A stretch of DNA of 64,000 nt. Source: Neonectria sp. B-13. Its lineage: Eukaryota; Ascomycota; Sordariomycetes; Hypocreales; Nectriaceae. The DNA lies in the NCBI GenBank assembly GCA_002682825.1, contig NOKP01000006.1, positions 992,001 through 1,056,000 of the forward strand, read 5' to 3'. The position numbers and the translations under genes are program-made. Shown here one piece after another: positions 1 through 10,016 of the stretch (positions are counted from its first letter, which is position 1; each line of letters opens with the position of its first letter). The notes below the pieces were generated by a model. The model was given only the letters and a program-made list of their open reading frames with translations, searched no databases and was not told the DNA's origin.

Positions 1-278
1 GTTGGGACTCTAGCCCCGTCTAAGTCCGAAGGCTCAGGAGATGCGCAGCCCCAACAATCGGAGTTTCGGGGTCAAAGTTGCGCCAGGGGCCCGCGTGCGG
101 GAAGAGGTAAGATAATCAGGCACACCACCACGTGTAAGCAGACTGTGGCTGCGCGGAGCTGGACAACTGGGCTGAGTTGGGCCAAACTCCGTCCCTTGTA
201 GTTCGGAGGTGGGACAGAGTGGTATGTACGATGCGGAGTACGAGGATGCCTTCGCTTTGCAAGACTGAATTCGGTATG

Positions 279-303
279 CGTGTGTGTGTTGGTGTGTGTG
301 TGG
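279..303. repeat. GT-rich microsatellite
   Basis: A run of alternating G and T with one interruption (GTGTGTGTTGGTGTGTGTGT). It is simple sequence, and the short His/Thr-rich frames on the opposite strand are a product of it. Confidence 0.8.
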
Positions 304-990
304 GAACGTGACAAGACAGGTTCGAATCTGGGGGCCAGCCCCAAGGTAAGGAGAAACGAGAGGGCTTTATACCGAGCGTTGATGGTAAGAGATAAGGAAT
401 GGAAAGACGAGCAATATCGAGATAGCGTTGCTGCTTGGCCAGATAGTCGATGATGGGCCGCCGCCAATAACATTTGGCGCCAACTCTAACGAGCCAGCAC
501 CAATTTACAAGCTTGGCCAAATCAGTAACACTTTTCTGGCTCGAGCAGAATCACGAAGCTGAAGCTGAAGCTGTGTCTGGGGAGGTTGCCCAACCCTGAA
601 ACGTTCCTATTTCCTACCTTCTATGCGAGGTCAACTAGGAAACATGGCAACGCAATGCTCAAGTGCCAGTTAAGTCGCTACAAGTGCGAATGCGTCCTGG
701 CGCAGCTCAACATCTGCGCTCTCCTTGTAATCGTCGTGTGCGAAATCCCAATCGTAAGCCAATTCCGGGCTTACGAAAACTCCGTACGAATAGAAAACAC
801 TTGACGCTCAATGACGATGAGGCGGCCAGGCACATAATTACCACAGCCTCACGGGTCGCTGCAGGCGCTGTAACCCCGGGGCTTACAGCGGGGACGCCGA
901 GCTGACGGGTGCGTTTCCACGACTTGGTGGGCATGTGGGCCTTGTCGACCAAGCTCGAGCTCCAGGGAGCAACCGCCCGACGACCTCCTT

Positions 991-1050
991 AGAACTACTA
1001 GTACTACTAAGTTAGTAGGTAAGCAGGTACCTAGGTACCTACTAGGTAGC
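991..1050. repeat. Palindromic TACCTAGG/ACTAGT cluster
   Basis: The perfect 14-bp palindrome GGTACCTAGGTACC lies at 1026-1039. It is surrounded by further ACTAGT, TACTACT, TTAGTAGG and ACTAGG words. The function is unknown. It could be a clustered protein-binding site or simple sequence. Confidence 0.7.
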
Positions 1051-1590
1051 TGGCTGCAGCCATGCCCGCCAGTGAGGTCCCCTAAGCTGCCAATAGCTCA
1101 GTGGTTGGTCCCTGGCGAGGTGGCCTCAGGCGGCAGTCACTCACTCACTCACCACTGTCTCAGCTCTCAACCTCAATCTCCCGTGCAAATACATAATAAA
1201 CGGTATATGATCACTCACAGGGAAACAAGCCAAACAACGTGGTTGACAGTCCTCGAACGATGCAAGCTAAAAGGACAAGAGTCAACTACCATAACTAGCG
1301 CCAGTTTGGTTGTTGTTGCCTTTGTTCCCCCTGCCGCCACCCGTGTCACCGTGACGCCCTGCTTCGTCCCGTCCGTCTCAGCGTGGTGTTTCGTTGGCCG
1401 CGATCTCATCCTTCAAGCGTCACATTGCACTTCCCTCACGAATCACGATAGCCAGCCAACCCAGTCACCCCCTCCTTCACGGCTCTCTCGCACTGTCGTT
1501 GCCAGCCCGCCATTGAGCTGTGGCAACTTCGTGGAATATTGAAAACGGCCCATCCCCAAGAGGAATCTCATCTGCCAACGCCTCGTCACT

Positions 1591-3576
1591 ATGAGCCTGT
1601 CACTCAAACACATCCCGTGTCCAGCAGGCAACAACTGCACAGCCTTTCTCTGTATCTTCGGCCATGAGAGTGACCAAGCTCCCGTCCAGACCGTGCCTGC
1701 CGTCGAGGATGCAGGTAGCCGAAAGGAAGGCCTAGAGGTCACCTCAGCAAACCAGCATGTTCCACGAAAGCGCTTCAAGACAGATCCCGCCCAGCCTTCA
1801 GCTTCGTCCGAAAGTTCCCAGGACCCGGCCAAGGGCATAACCGCCAATGCGGACCGTACAACGAGACCGGCCCCAAGCAAACTAGAATCTGCAACTCGTC
1901 CGGTCTCACCTCCACCTTTAAAGCGAAAGGTGCCATTAACCAAGCGTCGAATCGACTCGTCTGCAACCTCCTCTATTTCAGCCTCAAGGAATCTTTCGTC
2001 GAGCAGTCAATCACCCTCTACGCCCGGCCACAAAGCCCCCCAACCCAAAGCAAAGAAAGCTGAATCACTCAATCCCCGACTCCTAAAGAGTTCCCCAGCT
2101 AGTCACGAGATCCGTCTCAGGTTGCTAAAAATGCTTTACTCTGAATTTACTCGTCTTAACAAGGACCTAAAGATGGCTGCCAAAGACAACGACACGCGTC
2201 TTCTCATGGCTGAACAGGAACTCATTCTTCGAGCGTTAGATGAAGAGCAACACGCCGCCGTCCACAAGCCTGCAGTGTACTCAAACGTCATGAAGAACAA
2301 GGTGATGCAGTACAAGCGGATGAAAGTCGACCAGTGGAAGGCGGAGCGCGAGGAGGAGAGGCAGAAAGCCATACAGAAACAGAACCCTCAGATTGACGCC
2401 TCCGACCCACCCAAGAAGATCGATACCGGGCTTACGCCTGCCCAAGAGCTCCAACTCTCCAAACGCATTCTAACACCCGTTCTCAAGCTGTCGGAATTCG
2501 GATACGTGCCGGATGTGCCGTCGGATGAGTCCATCGAGAAGGCAAGGCAGGGCGTGGAGGCATCTAAGGGATGGGAGAAGTGCGACCGCTGCCAACAACG
2601 ATTCCAAGTCTTCCCCGGACGACGAGAGGAAGACGGTGCCCTGACAACCGGGGGGTCATGTACCTTTCACTGGGGCAAGACCTTCATCGCCGCCAAAGCG
2701 CCTGGGGATCGATCTCATCAGCCCAAAAGATACCAGTGCTGTGGCCAAGATGTTGGCGACTCTGTCGGCTGCTTCACCCGCGACCATCATGTCTACAAAA
2801 CGTCAGACCCCAAAAGGCTTGCGTCTACACTTAACTTTGCCAAGACCCCGGAAAACCCTCTTGCTGCCACTGACCGAGCCGTGTGCTTCGACTGCGAGAT
2901 GGGGTACACTGTTCATGGGATGGAGCTTATTCGGCTGACCGCGACGTCTTGGCCAACTGGAGATGAGCTTCTGGATGTCCTGGTGAGGCCACTGGGCGAA
3001 ATCCTTGACCTCAACTCGCGGTACTCGGGTGTTTGGCCCGAAGACATGGCTCAGGCTCCGCCTTGGTCCTCCGGTGACGACTTAAAGCCGACTAAGAGCG
3101 GCGATGGGTACGGCAGTGAAGACGGCGAGCTCAAACCTAAGAAGAAGAAGCTCAAGATCGTCTCGTCGCCTGAAGTCGCCCGAGACCTTCTCTTTTCTTT
3201 GATCTCCCCCAATACCCCGCTGATCGGCCACGGCCTCGAAAACGACCTCAACTCGGTGCGCATAGTTCATCCGACTCTAATCGACACCGTCCTACTGTAC
3301 CCACACAAGGGGGGTCTACCATATCGGCACGGACTCAAGATGCTAATGGATGTCCATCTCAACCGAAAGATCCAGCAGGAGACTGGCCCAAAAATGCTGG
3401 GACACGATTCGGCCGAAGATGCAAGAGCGGCAGGCGACTTGGTGCGCCTGAAGATTAAGAATCTATGGATGGACTTGCAGAGGGCGGGATGGAGGCTAGT
3501 GGATGGAGAAGTCGTGGCACCCGGACAGATTGTCGATAGGAAAGCTACGCTGACCGAGGAGTTTATTGAGAATTGA
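1591..3576 (+). CDS. REX3: RNA exonuclease 3 (DEDDh family)
   Basis: Single-exon gene of 661 codons. REX3-type enzymes trim 3' ends of small nuclear and ribosomal RNAs (family knowledge). The C-terminal half carries the DEDDh exonuclease fold. Asp and Glu of DCEMG (about D434 and E436) begin motif I, LIGHGLENDLNSVRI holds the second aspartate, and GHDSAEDARAAGDLV provides the final His and Asp. The N-terminus is Cys/His-rich (PCPAGNNCTAFLCIFGH), matching the CCCH-like start seen in fungal Rex3 proteins. Residues about 40-180 are Ser/Pro/Lys-rich and probably disordered, and a Cys-rich stretch (CDRCQQRF, then a CCGQ segment) precedes the nuclease. An acidic/Lys-rich insert (KSGDGYGSEDGELKPKKKKLK) interrupts the nuclease domain. 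The start is the first ATG of the open frame. The gene converges on PHB1 across about 500 bp. Confidence 0.93.
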   Translation: MSLSLKHIPCPAGNNCTAFLCIFGHESDQAPVQTVPAVEDAGSRKEGLEVTSANQHVPRKRFKTDPAQPSASSESSQDPAKGITANADRTTRPAPSKLESATRPVSPPPLKRKVPLTKRRIDSSATSSISASRNLSSSSQSPSTPGHKAPQPKAKKAESLNPRLLKSSPASHEIRLRLLKMLYSEFTRLNKDLKMAAKDNDTRLLMAEQELILRALDEEQHAAVHKPAVYSNVMKNKVMQYKRMKVDQWKAEREEERQKAIQKQNPQIDASDPPKKIDTGLTPAQELQLSKRILTPVLKLSEFGYVPDVPSDESIEKARQGVEASKGWEKCDRCQQRFQVFPGRREEDGALTTGGSCTFHWGKTFIAAKAPGDRSHQPKRYQCCGQDVGDSVGCFTRDHHVYKTSDPKRLASTLNFAKTPENPLAATDRAVCFDCEMGYTVHGMELIRLTATSWPTGDELLDVLVRPLGEILDLNSRYSGVWPEDMAQAPPWSSGDDLKPTKSGDGYGSEDGELKPKKKKLKIVSSPEVARDLLFSLISPNTPLIGHGLENDLNSVRIVHPTLIDTVLLYPHKGGLPYRHGLKMLMDVHLNRKIQQETGPKMLGHDSAEDARAAGDLVRLKIKNLWMDLQRAGWRLVDGEVVAPGQIVDRKATLTEEFIEN

Positions 3577-4083
3577 AGGTGCTGAGTTGTTATTAATGAT
3601 ATGTTTTCGAAGTAGCAAGGCTCGTAAGCCATTGCCAGCTTAACTAGACTTCCCATGTATCTAAGTGGGTTGCAGTCTCATCTTGCTAGATATTCATGAC
3701 CTACTATTAGATCGTGGGGCAATCTTCGGAATTCTTTGTAGGTAAGAGATTGTAACTGTCGGGCAATGACGCTACAGAACTTATTTTGGCGGCGTAGACT
3801 CCCATCTTTGAGATGAAAGAGCTCAGCTTGAAGTTAGACTCGATGTCGCAAGTCTATGACGACGCGACCGAAAACGGCCATGTGAACCAACTCCAGTGAG
3901 TTGGACCAGAAAACGTTGTCATGGACAATCATGAAATTCGCTTGGGATCTTGTAGAGTGAGAGAAAATTTCGGTGTTCCCTTTTGGTCCCTTTCTAGAAA
4001 TACATGGTTGGTATACGATGGGATAACCTCATCACCAACTATAAGCGGGGAGTTCCCATTTCCGATACATTAGGTATACAGTT
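3577..4083. other. Tail-to-tail spacer REX3/PHB1
   Basis: About 500 bp between convergent genes, AT-richer than the flanks. It should contain both 3' UTRs and polyadenylation sites. I see no gene in it. Confidence 0.6.
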
Positions 4084-4987
4084 TTAAGCCTTGCCCAATG
4101 ACAGCAGATACTGGCCGCCCTGGCCGCCAGCGCCTCCGGGCAGATATGTGACGTTGGGGTTCGACGACAAGGTCGCCGCAATCTCCCTGCTCGCCTCAAT
4201 CTTTCGGATCTGGATGAGACCGTCGCCAGCCTTGGCAATGGCCTTGCTGATGGCCTCGGCACTCTCGGACTCGCCCTCGGCGCGGATGACGTTGGCCTGG
4301 CGCTCCTGCTCGGCCTTCTCGACGATGAAGCGTGCTCGCTCGGCGTCCTGCTGGGCAATCTGCTTCTGCTCGACGGCCTTGGTGAACTCGCGGCCGAAAG
4401 TCATGTGGGTGATGGAGACGTCCTCGAGGGCGATGTTGAACTCGGCGGCTCGGCGGGTCAGGTCCTCACGGATGCGATCCGAGACAGCCTCTCGCTGGGT
4501 GATGAGCTCGGCGGCGTCGAACTGGGCGACAATGGACTTGAGGACTTCGTTACCGATGGAGGGGAGAACTCGCTCATCGTAGTCGGCGCCGAGGTTCTAT
4601 ATCAGACGTTAGAGCCTACAATGCAGCATAAATGAGGTTATATATGATGTATCTCACCTGGTAAATCTTGGGAAGAGCCTTGACGTTTGGCCGGTGCAGC
4701 ACTCGCAGCGTCAAGCTGACCATCTGCAAATCCTTGCTGCCAGTGGTGGTGGCGATATTCCTGGGCTTCGTGCGCACATCAAAGACAATGGCCTTCTGCA
4801 GCCAGGGGACAAGGAAGTGGGTTCCCTCGTTGACGACGGTCTCCTTGACTCCAGAGTAGCGATCGAAGATGACGGCCCGAGTCCCGCCTCTGACGTCGAA
4901 GATGGCCTGGCTGCCGAGAAAGAAGACGGCCGAAGCCGGTACCGCCATGCGGTACGTCCAGTTGAGAGCCCTCGCCGCGCCGGACAT
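4084..4987 (-). CDS. PHB1: Prohibitin-1, inner mitochondrial membrane
   Basis: Two exons: 4658-4987 (110 codons) and 4084-4596 (171 codons with stop), giving 280 residues, the normal PHB1 length. The 61-bp intron has donor GTGAGA and acceptor ATAG and is in phase 0. The sequence is very close to yeast Phb1 through [49 protein letters not shown] and [20 protein letters not shown]. The N-terminus has a short hydrophobic anchor (about residues 12-30), followed by the SPFH/band-7 domain and the C-terminal coiled coil. Phb1 forms ring complexes with Phb2 that chaperone new respiratory subunits and regulate the m-AAA protease. The ATG at 4985-4987 is chosen because it starts the conserved region. 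The open frame continues upstream with non-conserved sequence. It is divergent from QCR8, 330 bp away. Confidence 0.96.
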
Positions 4988-5317
4988 AGTGTCAGATTTG
5001 TGTGGTTGCGCGTGGGAGCCCGGGATACGGGAAGAGAGGTGTGCGGTGGTGCGTCGTCGTTGTAGAAGCTTCGGAGTCGGCGGCAATGGTGGATTTGAAG
5101 CTCTTGCAACCTGTGCCACGGTGCCGGCAACCTCCGTCTGGGATGTGAATTTTGGGTGGGAGTCGCCGCGCTAGTCTTGTTCGGGAAAGCTCGGCTGATG
5201 GGGAGTCGAGTCGTCTTTGCGTTTTCGAACTTCACCCGAGAAATCCTGCCCTTTTGCCTTGCCTTGCCCATCACCGAGGAATCCACCACCCCGAATCCCC
5301 TGTGTAAATCCGCCAAC
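4988..5317. promoter_or_regulatory. Shared promoter region PHB1/QCR8
   Basis: The two start codons face away from each other across only 330 bp, so this interval must contain both 5' UTRs and both promoters. Co-regulation of a prohibitin and a complex III subunit is plausible but inferred. No individual factor site is claimed. Confidence 0.5.
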
Positions 5318-6063
5318 ATGAAGCCCACGCAGGCCCTCCGATCCAACCTCGACCCCCAGAACGGGCAGTACGTGACCCTCCTCGCCGGAAGGGCAATTGG
5401 CGCCGTGCCCGGGAGTGCGGCTTTTCCACCTGCCGGAATCCCGTCACTCCTCGGCTTCGAAGCCAGCAGCCCTCCCGCCTTCAATCGCGACGGAACTGTG
5501 TGCTAACGAGGAATTGCAGCTACCTGGGCAACTGGGGCCACTTCGGTAAGCGCCTGCTTCCCCGACATTCAATCGAATTGGACCGATCGCTGCGCAACGG
5601 ACGAAGGGGATTGATGACGCACCTGGAGTGTGGCGATTGAAGCGACGGACTACCACTATCCAACAATCCAACATGTCTCCAGGGCATTCATATCCTCATC
5701 AACGCGCCGCAATCGATACCATCGTCAAGGAGAAGGAGAAAACGGACCCAAGAAGCACATGCTAACTCGACGCAGGTGGTGAGAAGCAGCGCGGCATCGT
5801 CACCTACGGCCTGTCCGCCAACCGACAGAACCCCTGGGCTGGTTCCGTCCATGCCGCCATCTTCAACACCTTCCGCCGCACCAAGGGCCAAATCTTCTTC
5901 TGGCTCCCCCCGATGGTTGCTGGCTACTACCTGATGGACTGGGCCACCGAGCGGTACGTAACAGACATGGCCCGGACTTTGAGCTACAGACTAACGAGTT
6001 CACAGCAACCACTACTTCCAGTCCAAGGCTGGCCGTGCTGAGTTTGCCGATGAGGAGGAATAG
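5318..6063 (+). CDS. QCR8: Cytochrome b-c1 complex subunit 8
   Basis: Four exons: 5318-5367, 5520-5545, 5776-5953 and 6006-6063, encoding 103 residues, the usual QCR8 size. Introns begin GTACGT, GTAAGC and GTACGT, and GCTAAC-type branch motifs precede the first two acceptors. The protein begins MKPTQALRSNL, joins to GHYLGNWGHFGG, and then reads EKQRGIVTYGLSANRQNPWA. The single membrane segment is FFWLPPMVAGYYLMDWA, and the tail is SKAGRAEFADEEE. It is a small subunit of ubiquinol-cytochrome c reductase in the inner mitochondrial membrane, in contact with cytochrome b. Exon 2 is only 26 nt, so automated gene callers could miss it. The QCR7 subunit gene lies 25 kb away in the same window. Confidence 0.95.
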
Positions 6064-6633
6064 AGTGTTCATCGAGGGAAAGCGCTTGTTGCAGCGGAGG
6101 AGGAGGTCCTCTGGACTCATTGTACATCATTGCCTAGACCTGGGGACGCAATAGACGATTGTCACAACATTTCATTTGTCGTTATGTAAAACTTCCAGAC
6201 CCAATTGCTGCATAATCAGCAAGTGAAATGAGCCCAGTCAATGGCAATTCAAATGCTCTGCTTGGAACGCCGGATCACTTTGCGCCCATCCTTTCGTAAT
6301 TGATATTGCCGCGCCATTGATTGGCCTAGCGGTTCCATCCGACCCTTCACCAGGTGTCACGTGGACAAATCCATTCCGGATCCGGCGCAACGAATCGCCG
6401 AGCACCGTGCGGGTAGCCTCCCTCACCGAGAAAAAAAAAAGTTGGGTTTTGCAGAGGAAAAATTTCGAGGTCAGTGGAGGCTTCGACAACCAAGTTCAAC
6501 GTTTTGCGACCACCCACCGTCCCCCGATAATCCTCAATTGGCCCGCAGAACCCAGGCCCGTGGAATATCGATATCAATCTCCCCTTCATTAGTCTCCGGA
6601 AAAGCTCTTCTCTGCCCTCTTAAAGCCGCAGCA

Positions 6634-7423
6634 ATGGCCGCCGAGAAGCCCGACAAGAAGGAGAAGAAGGATAAGAAGCGCAGCGACGAGGCTGGCGTCT
6701 CCAAGTCCAAGAAGGAGAAGAAGGACAAGAAGGATAAGAAGGAGAAGCTAGCTGCTGCCCTCGAGGAGAAGGTCCAGAAGAAGGATGCTGCCCCTGCTGC
6801 TGCCGCGTCGAACTCGGATGACGACTCCGACATGGAGGAGGACAAGGTCGAGGAGCTCCCCCTGGAGAAGACCATTGTGTCGTTCGCCATCCCCGTCGCC
6901 GACGAGAAGGGCATGAAGAAGGTCTACAAGACCATCCGAAAAGGTATGTCGAACGGCAATGCCTGCCAGATTTCAGAACATCAGCTAACTAACGCCCACC
7001 ACAGCCGCCAAGAACAACACGCTCAAGCGCGGTGTTAAGGAGGTCGTCAAGACCCTCCGCAAGTCCCCCCCCTCCGCTCCTGGCTACACCTCGTTCCCCG
7101 GCATTGTCATCATCGCCGGCGACATCTCGCCGGCGGACGTCATCTCGCACCTCCCCGTGTTGTGCGAAGACCACAACGTGCCCTTCATCTTCGTTACCTC
7201 GCGCGCCGAGCTCGGTGCCGCTGCCAAGACCAAGCGTCCTACCAGCGTCGTCATGATCATGGAGAAGGCCGAGGGCAAGAAGAGCAAGGACAAGGCTGCT
7301 GAGAAGGACGGCGAGGACGACGGCGAGGCGTTCGGCGAGAACTACGCGTCACTGGTCAAGTACGTGCAGAAGGAATACTCCAAGCAGGCCACCTGGACCA
7401 AGGGCGAGTCGTCGAAGGTCTAG
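6634..7423 (+). CDS. NHP2: H/ACA snoRNP protein Nhp2 (L7Ae family)
   Basis: Two exons: 6634-6943 and 7005-7423, encoding 242 residues. The 61-bp intron has donor GTATGT, a CTAAC branch motif and acceptor CACAG. The first ~70 residues are Lys/Asp/Ala-rich (repeated KKEKKDKKDKK), then an acidic linker, then an L7Ae-type fold. That fold covers KVYKTIRKAAKNNTLKRGVK, GIVIIAGDISPADVISHLPV and LCEDHNVPFIFVTSRAELG. Nhp2 binds kink-turn-like RNA in box H/ACA particles that guide pseudouridylation of rRNA and process pre-rRNA in the nucleolus. The protein is longer than yeast Nhp2 because of the basic N-terminal extension and a Lys/Glu-rich insert before the C-terminal helix. The ATG at 6634 starts the basic region. 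Three 20-bp tandem units follow in the 3' flank. Confidence 0.92.
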
Positions 7424-8080
7424 AAGCGTCGCCGACAGCCCGATGTGACGGAGTGATGCGTGGGGAGAAGGGTCTTCGTGTTGGATGAAGGGCCTGCGTG
7501 TTGGGTGAAGGACCTACTTGTTGGATGTGGGACGATCTGGCTGTACTATACCAGATATTTGGCCGACGATTATGGCCGAATGGGCTTGGCGGCGTTCAGG
7601 TATTCAACTGCATTAAAAATGGGAGACATGATTTCTAGAACCCTCAACTGGATTTCAATGGAACGCTGATGTGATGTATCCCTGCCAGTCTCAATGCATT
7701 GTGCGCAAGTCTACATAGCGCGTCTTCACAACTTCAGCATCTCAACTGGAGCCACTTCGGACGCTAACAATATGATGGCGGCCACAACAGAAGTTGCCTC
7801 ACTGCGCGCGCACCAGCATTCACACACACTTAATGATTTAGAAACACCGACTTATTTTTACGTGATTTATTATTTCGCCAATGGGCGGTAGGTGGATAGG
7901 TACATAATCGTGGCAAAGACAAGGTAAAGCAAGCCAAGGCAAGAAAGACGATTCTTTCAATCCCGAGTCTCCTCAACCTGCTTCCCCAATTCCTAATAGC
8001 ACACAGGATAGACAGACCCAACTTTCATGTCAGTCGCCATCCTCTTCCCATCGTTTCTGATGAGTTTCGCTCATTCCCAT
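7424..8080. other. Tail-to-tail spacer after NHP2
   Basis: Convergent 3' flanks of NHP2 (+) and the small membrane protein gene (-). Apart from the 20-bp tandem repeat at 7471-7530, nothing recognisable is present. Confidence 0.6.
7471..7530 (+). repeat. Three imperfect 20-bp tandem units
   Basis: Units at 7471-7490, 7491-7510 and 7511-7530 share the core TGTTGG-TGAAG and each begin with a G-CCT or GGTCTT variant. They lie about 50 bp after the NHP2 stop codon, so they are probably within its 3' UTR. Confidence 0.75.
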
Positions 8081-8683
8081 TTACTCAAAGGGGTTGGTTC
8101 GGGTTCCCCACCAGGTGAGGAAGACGGAGAGACCCAGCGTCTCAATGAGCTTGGCAGCCAGGCTGACGCCGACGGTGTCGAGGGGACGCTTCTCAACGAG
8201 GATCTGGGAGATGTACTGCGGGGGGTTGGTCAGTTGTTGCTTCGTGACACACCTACGGCCCGAGATGGGGATGAGAGGTCTGGATGAAGAGGGGAAAACT
8301 TACACCGGGAGCAGCAGTGGCGAAGAAGATCAAGCTGCCGAGGTACGCAGCGCCCTTGTAGCTCAGGGTGCCGGTGGCGTTGATGAGGGCACCAACACCG
8401 TAGCTCTGCAGCGCGGAGCCGACGAGCGAAGAGCCCCAGGCGAGGGCGGCGCCGCTGGCCTCCTTGGAGCGGAGGAACTCCTCTTTGGTGTTGGCGAGCT
8501 TGGCGCGGTTGTACGTCGCGCCCAGGAGAGGCGTCAGCACCGCCAGCTCGATGCCGTGGTTGAAGGCAGTGCCGAGGGCGATGGCCGAGGGCTTGACGGG
8601 GGGGAGGTCTGCGGGGGCGGTGTTAGCTCGGGGGAACGTGAGGGGGGAGGAGAGTGAAGGGTAGACGAACAGTGCAGCGACAT
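8081..8683 (-). CDS. Small multi-pass membrane protein (possible DUF1761)
   Basis: Three exons: 8671-8683 (13 nt), 8304-8608 and 8081-8215, encoding 150 residues. The joins read MSLHYLPPVKPSAIAL and FFATAAPGYISQILVEKR, both smooth. The first intron is 62 bp with a GCTAAC branch motif and GCAG acceptor. The second has donor GTAAGT. The protein has three or four hydrophobic segments (around residues 10-28, 58-80, 85-105 and 125-142) and ends WWGTRTNPFE. It looks like a conserved fungal family that I recall as DUF1761, but the family name is from memory and should be verified. The biochemical role is unknown. A call beginning upstream without splicing (extra N-terminal residues) would be wrong. 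Confidence 0.82.
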
Positions 8684-10016
8684 GGTGTTTGTGTTGTTGG
8701 TTATTTGAGGTTTGGTGAGTGAGGGTGTAAGTCAAGTTGTAGATTGAGCTTGGAGTCGTAACAGAGATACAAAGAGTTCAATTGCAAGTGACCAAGCGGC
8801 AGGCGTGCCTATTTGTACTCCCGCTCCCGTCTCAGTTCCCCTCCCTCTGCAATCTCGATCGCCCTGATGAGCCCGTGGCTTGCGACCTGCCCGCTCTCCG
8901 CCGTGTCGTCACCAGATGTGATGATGTCACCATTCTGTGAGACGCTGCGAGCGGCCACTGGCACGAGAACCCAGTCCAGTGATTGCGGGGGCGGTACCGG
9001 GACTTTGCCCAGGTACCTCGCGCGCCCCCACAGTTCGCCGGCAATCTGCGTGTACCTGGCCCGCCCAGGGCTACTTGGCGTGCTAACAGGCTAACCGGGA
9101 ATCCTGGCCGAGGACACTCCCACTAACAGTTGCGCCGCACTCAGTGCCTCCCCGGCCGGAGCGATGATGTTCGACGGCGTCATTCTCGTCGTTTTTCTCC
9201 GTCGCGCCCCAGAAAAAAAAACAAGGCTCGGGCTACAAGCTCCTTTGCTCGCCTCGGCGGTTACAGCCGGAGTCGGGTCGGGTTTTTTTGCCAAGCTTCT
9301 CTGCCTCGTCCCGGTCCCGTTGGTCCGCTGGTTTGGGCGTGTTCCTGGTTTGTTGCTTGCTCGCTTGTTGGCTGCTTGTTGGCTTGTTGGCTGGCCGCAT
9401 GGGGTTGTCACTGGACACCGGGTGCAGCATGTCTCACTCCCCTTTGATACCAGCAAAGTGGCCACATGCAACCAGCAGCAGACCCTGTCCTAGACACCTT
9501 TGACACCTTTGACACCTTGACACTTGACACTTGACACCCTCGTACTTTGTGGTGGTTGGATCCATGGCCTGAATCCTGTCCAGATGAGCCCTAATATTGG
9601 GATATTCTATCCTGTTGGTGGTCCAGAGACTTGGGAGATACACAGGGCATACACAAGCAATTCTCCATCTCGTCCTCGTCACTCAGCCAGATCCCTCAAT
9701 CAACACGCGTAGTGCTCCTCATGCACAGATAGAGACACTCCAAACATGCCCCAGCCAAGCAAAATCCCTCTTGGCACGAAACCGCTAGCATGAATTCCAT
9801 CAGCCGCTGAATATCCCCAGTCTCTTCCATACCGTACACTCCTGCCATACATGGCAACTCAAAAACTCCATGCGTCTATCTGTACACGAGGGTAGGGGCC
9901 CATGCCGTATCCCATATCCCATATTCCGACCCCTCTGCCTCTCGTTTCCCCAACGTGCCGGTAACATCCAATGCTGCTCGTGAGCCTGCCAGTTATCCCC
10001 CCCAAGGTCATGTTTT
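8684..10016. other. Gene-free stretch, promoter side of 8683 gene and 3' side of NEM1
   Basis: Open frames here overlap on several strands and lack conserved sequence. The stretch contains pyrimidine-rich and purine-rich tracts, a GACACCTTT-type minisatellite (9492-9538), and the presumed NEM1 3' UTR near 9700-10016. Confidence 0.55.
9492..9538. repeat. Short tandem repeat of GACACCTTT / TTGACAC
   Basis: About two copies of a GACACCTTT unit grade into three copies of a CTTGACA unit. It is non-coding and of unknown role. Confidence 0.75.

Larger units (their letters stand above)
1..1590. other. Gene-free stretch upstream of REX3
   Basis: No reading frame here resembles a conserved protein. 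The short open frames on both strands overlap each other and have biased composition. The stretch holds a GT-rich microsatellite near 279-303 and a palindromic TACCTAGG-type cluster near 991-1050. The last few hundred bases before 1591 presumably hold the REX3 promoter and leader (inference). Confidence 0.6.

Noticed and set aside
315..326. GGTTCGAATCTG resembling a tRNA B-box
   Set aside because: The flanking bases cannot form a T-stem and no A-box or acceptor stem fits. Similar words at 40515 and 52210 also fail.
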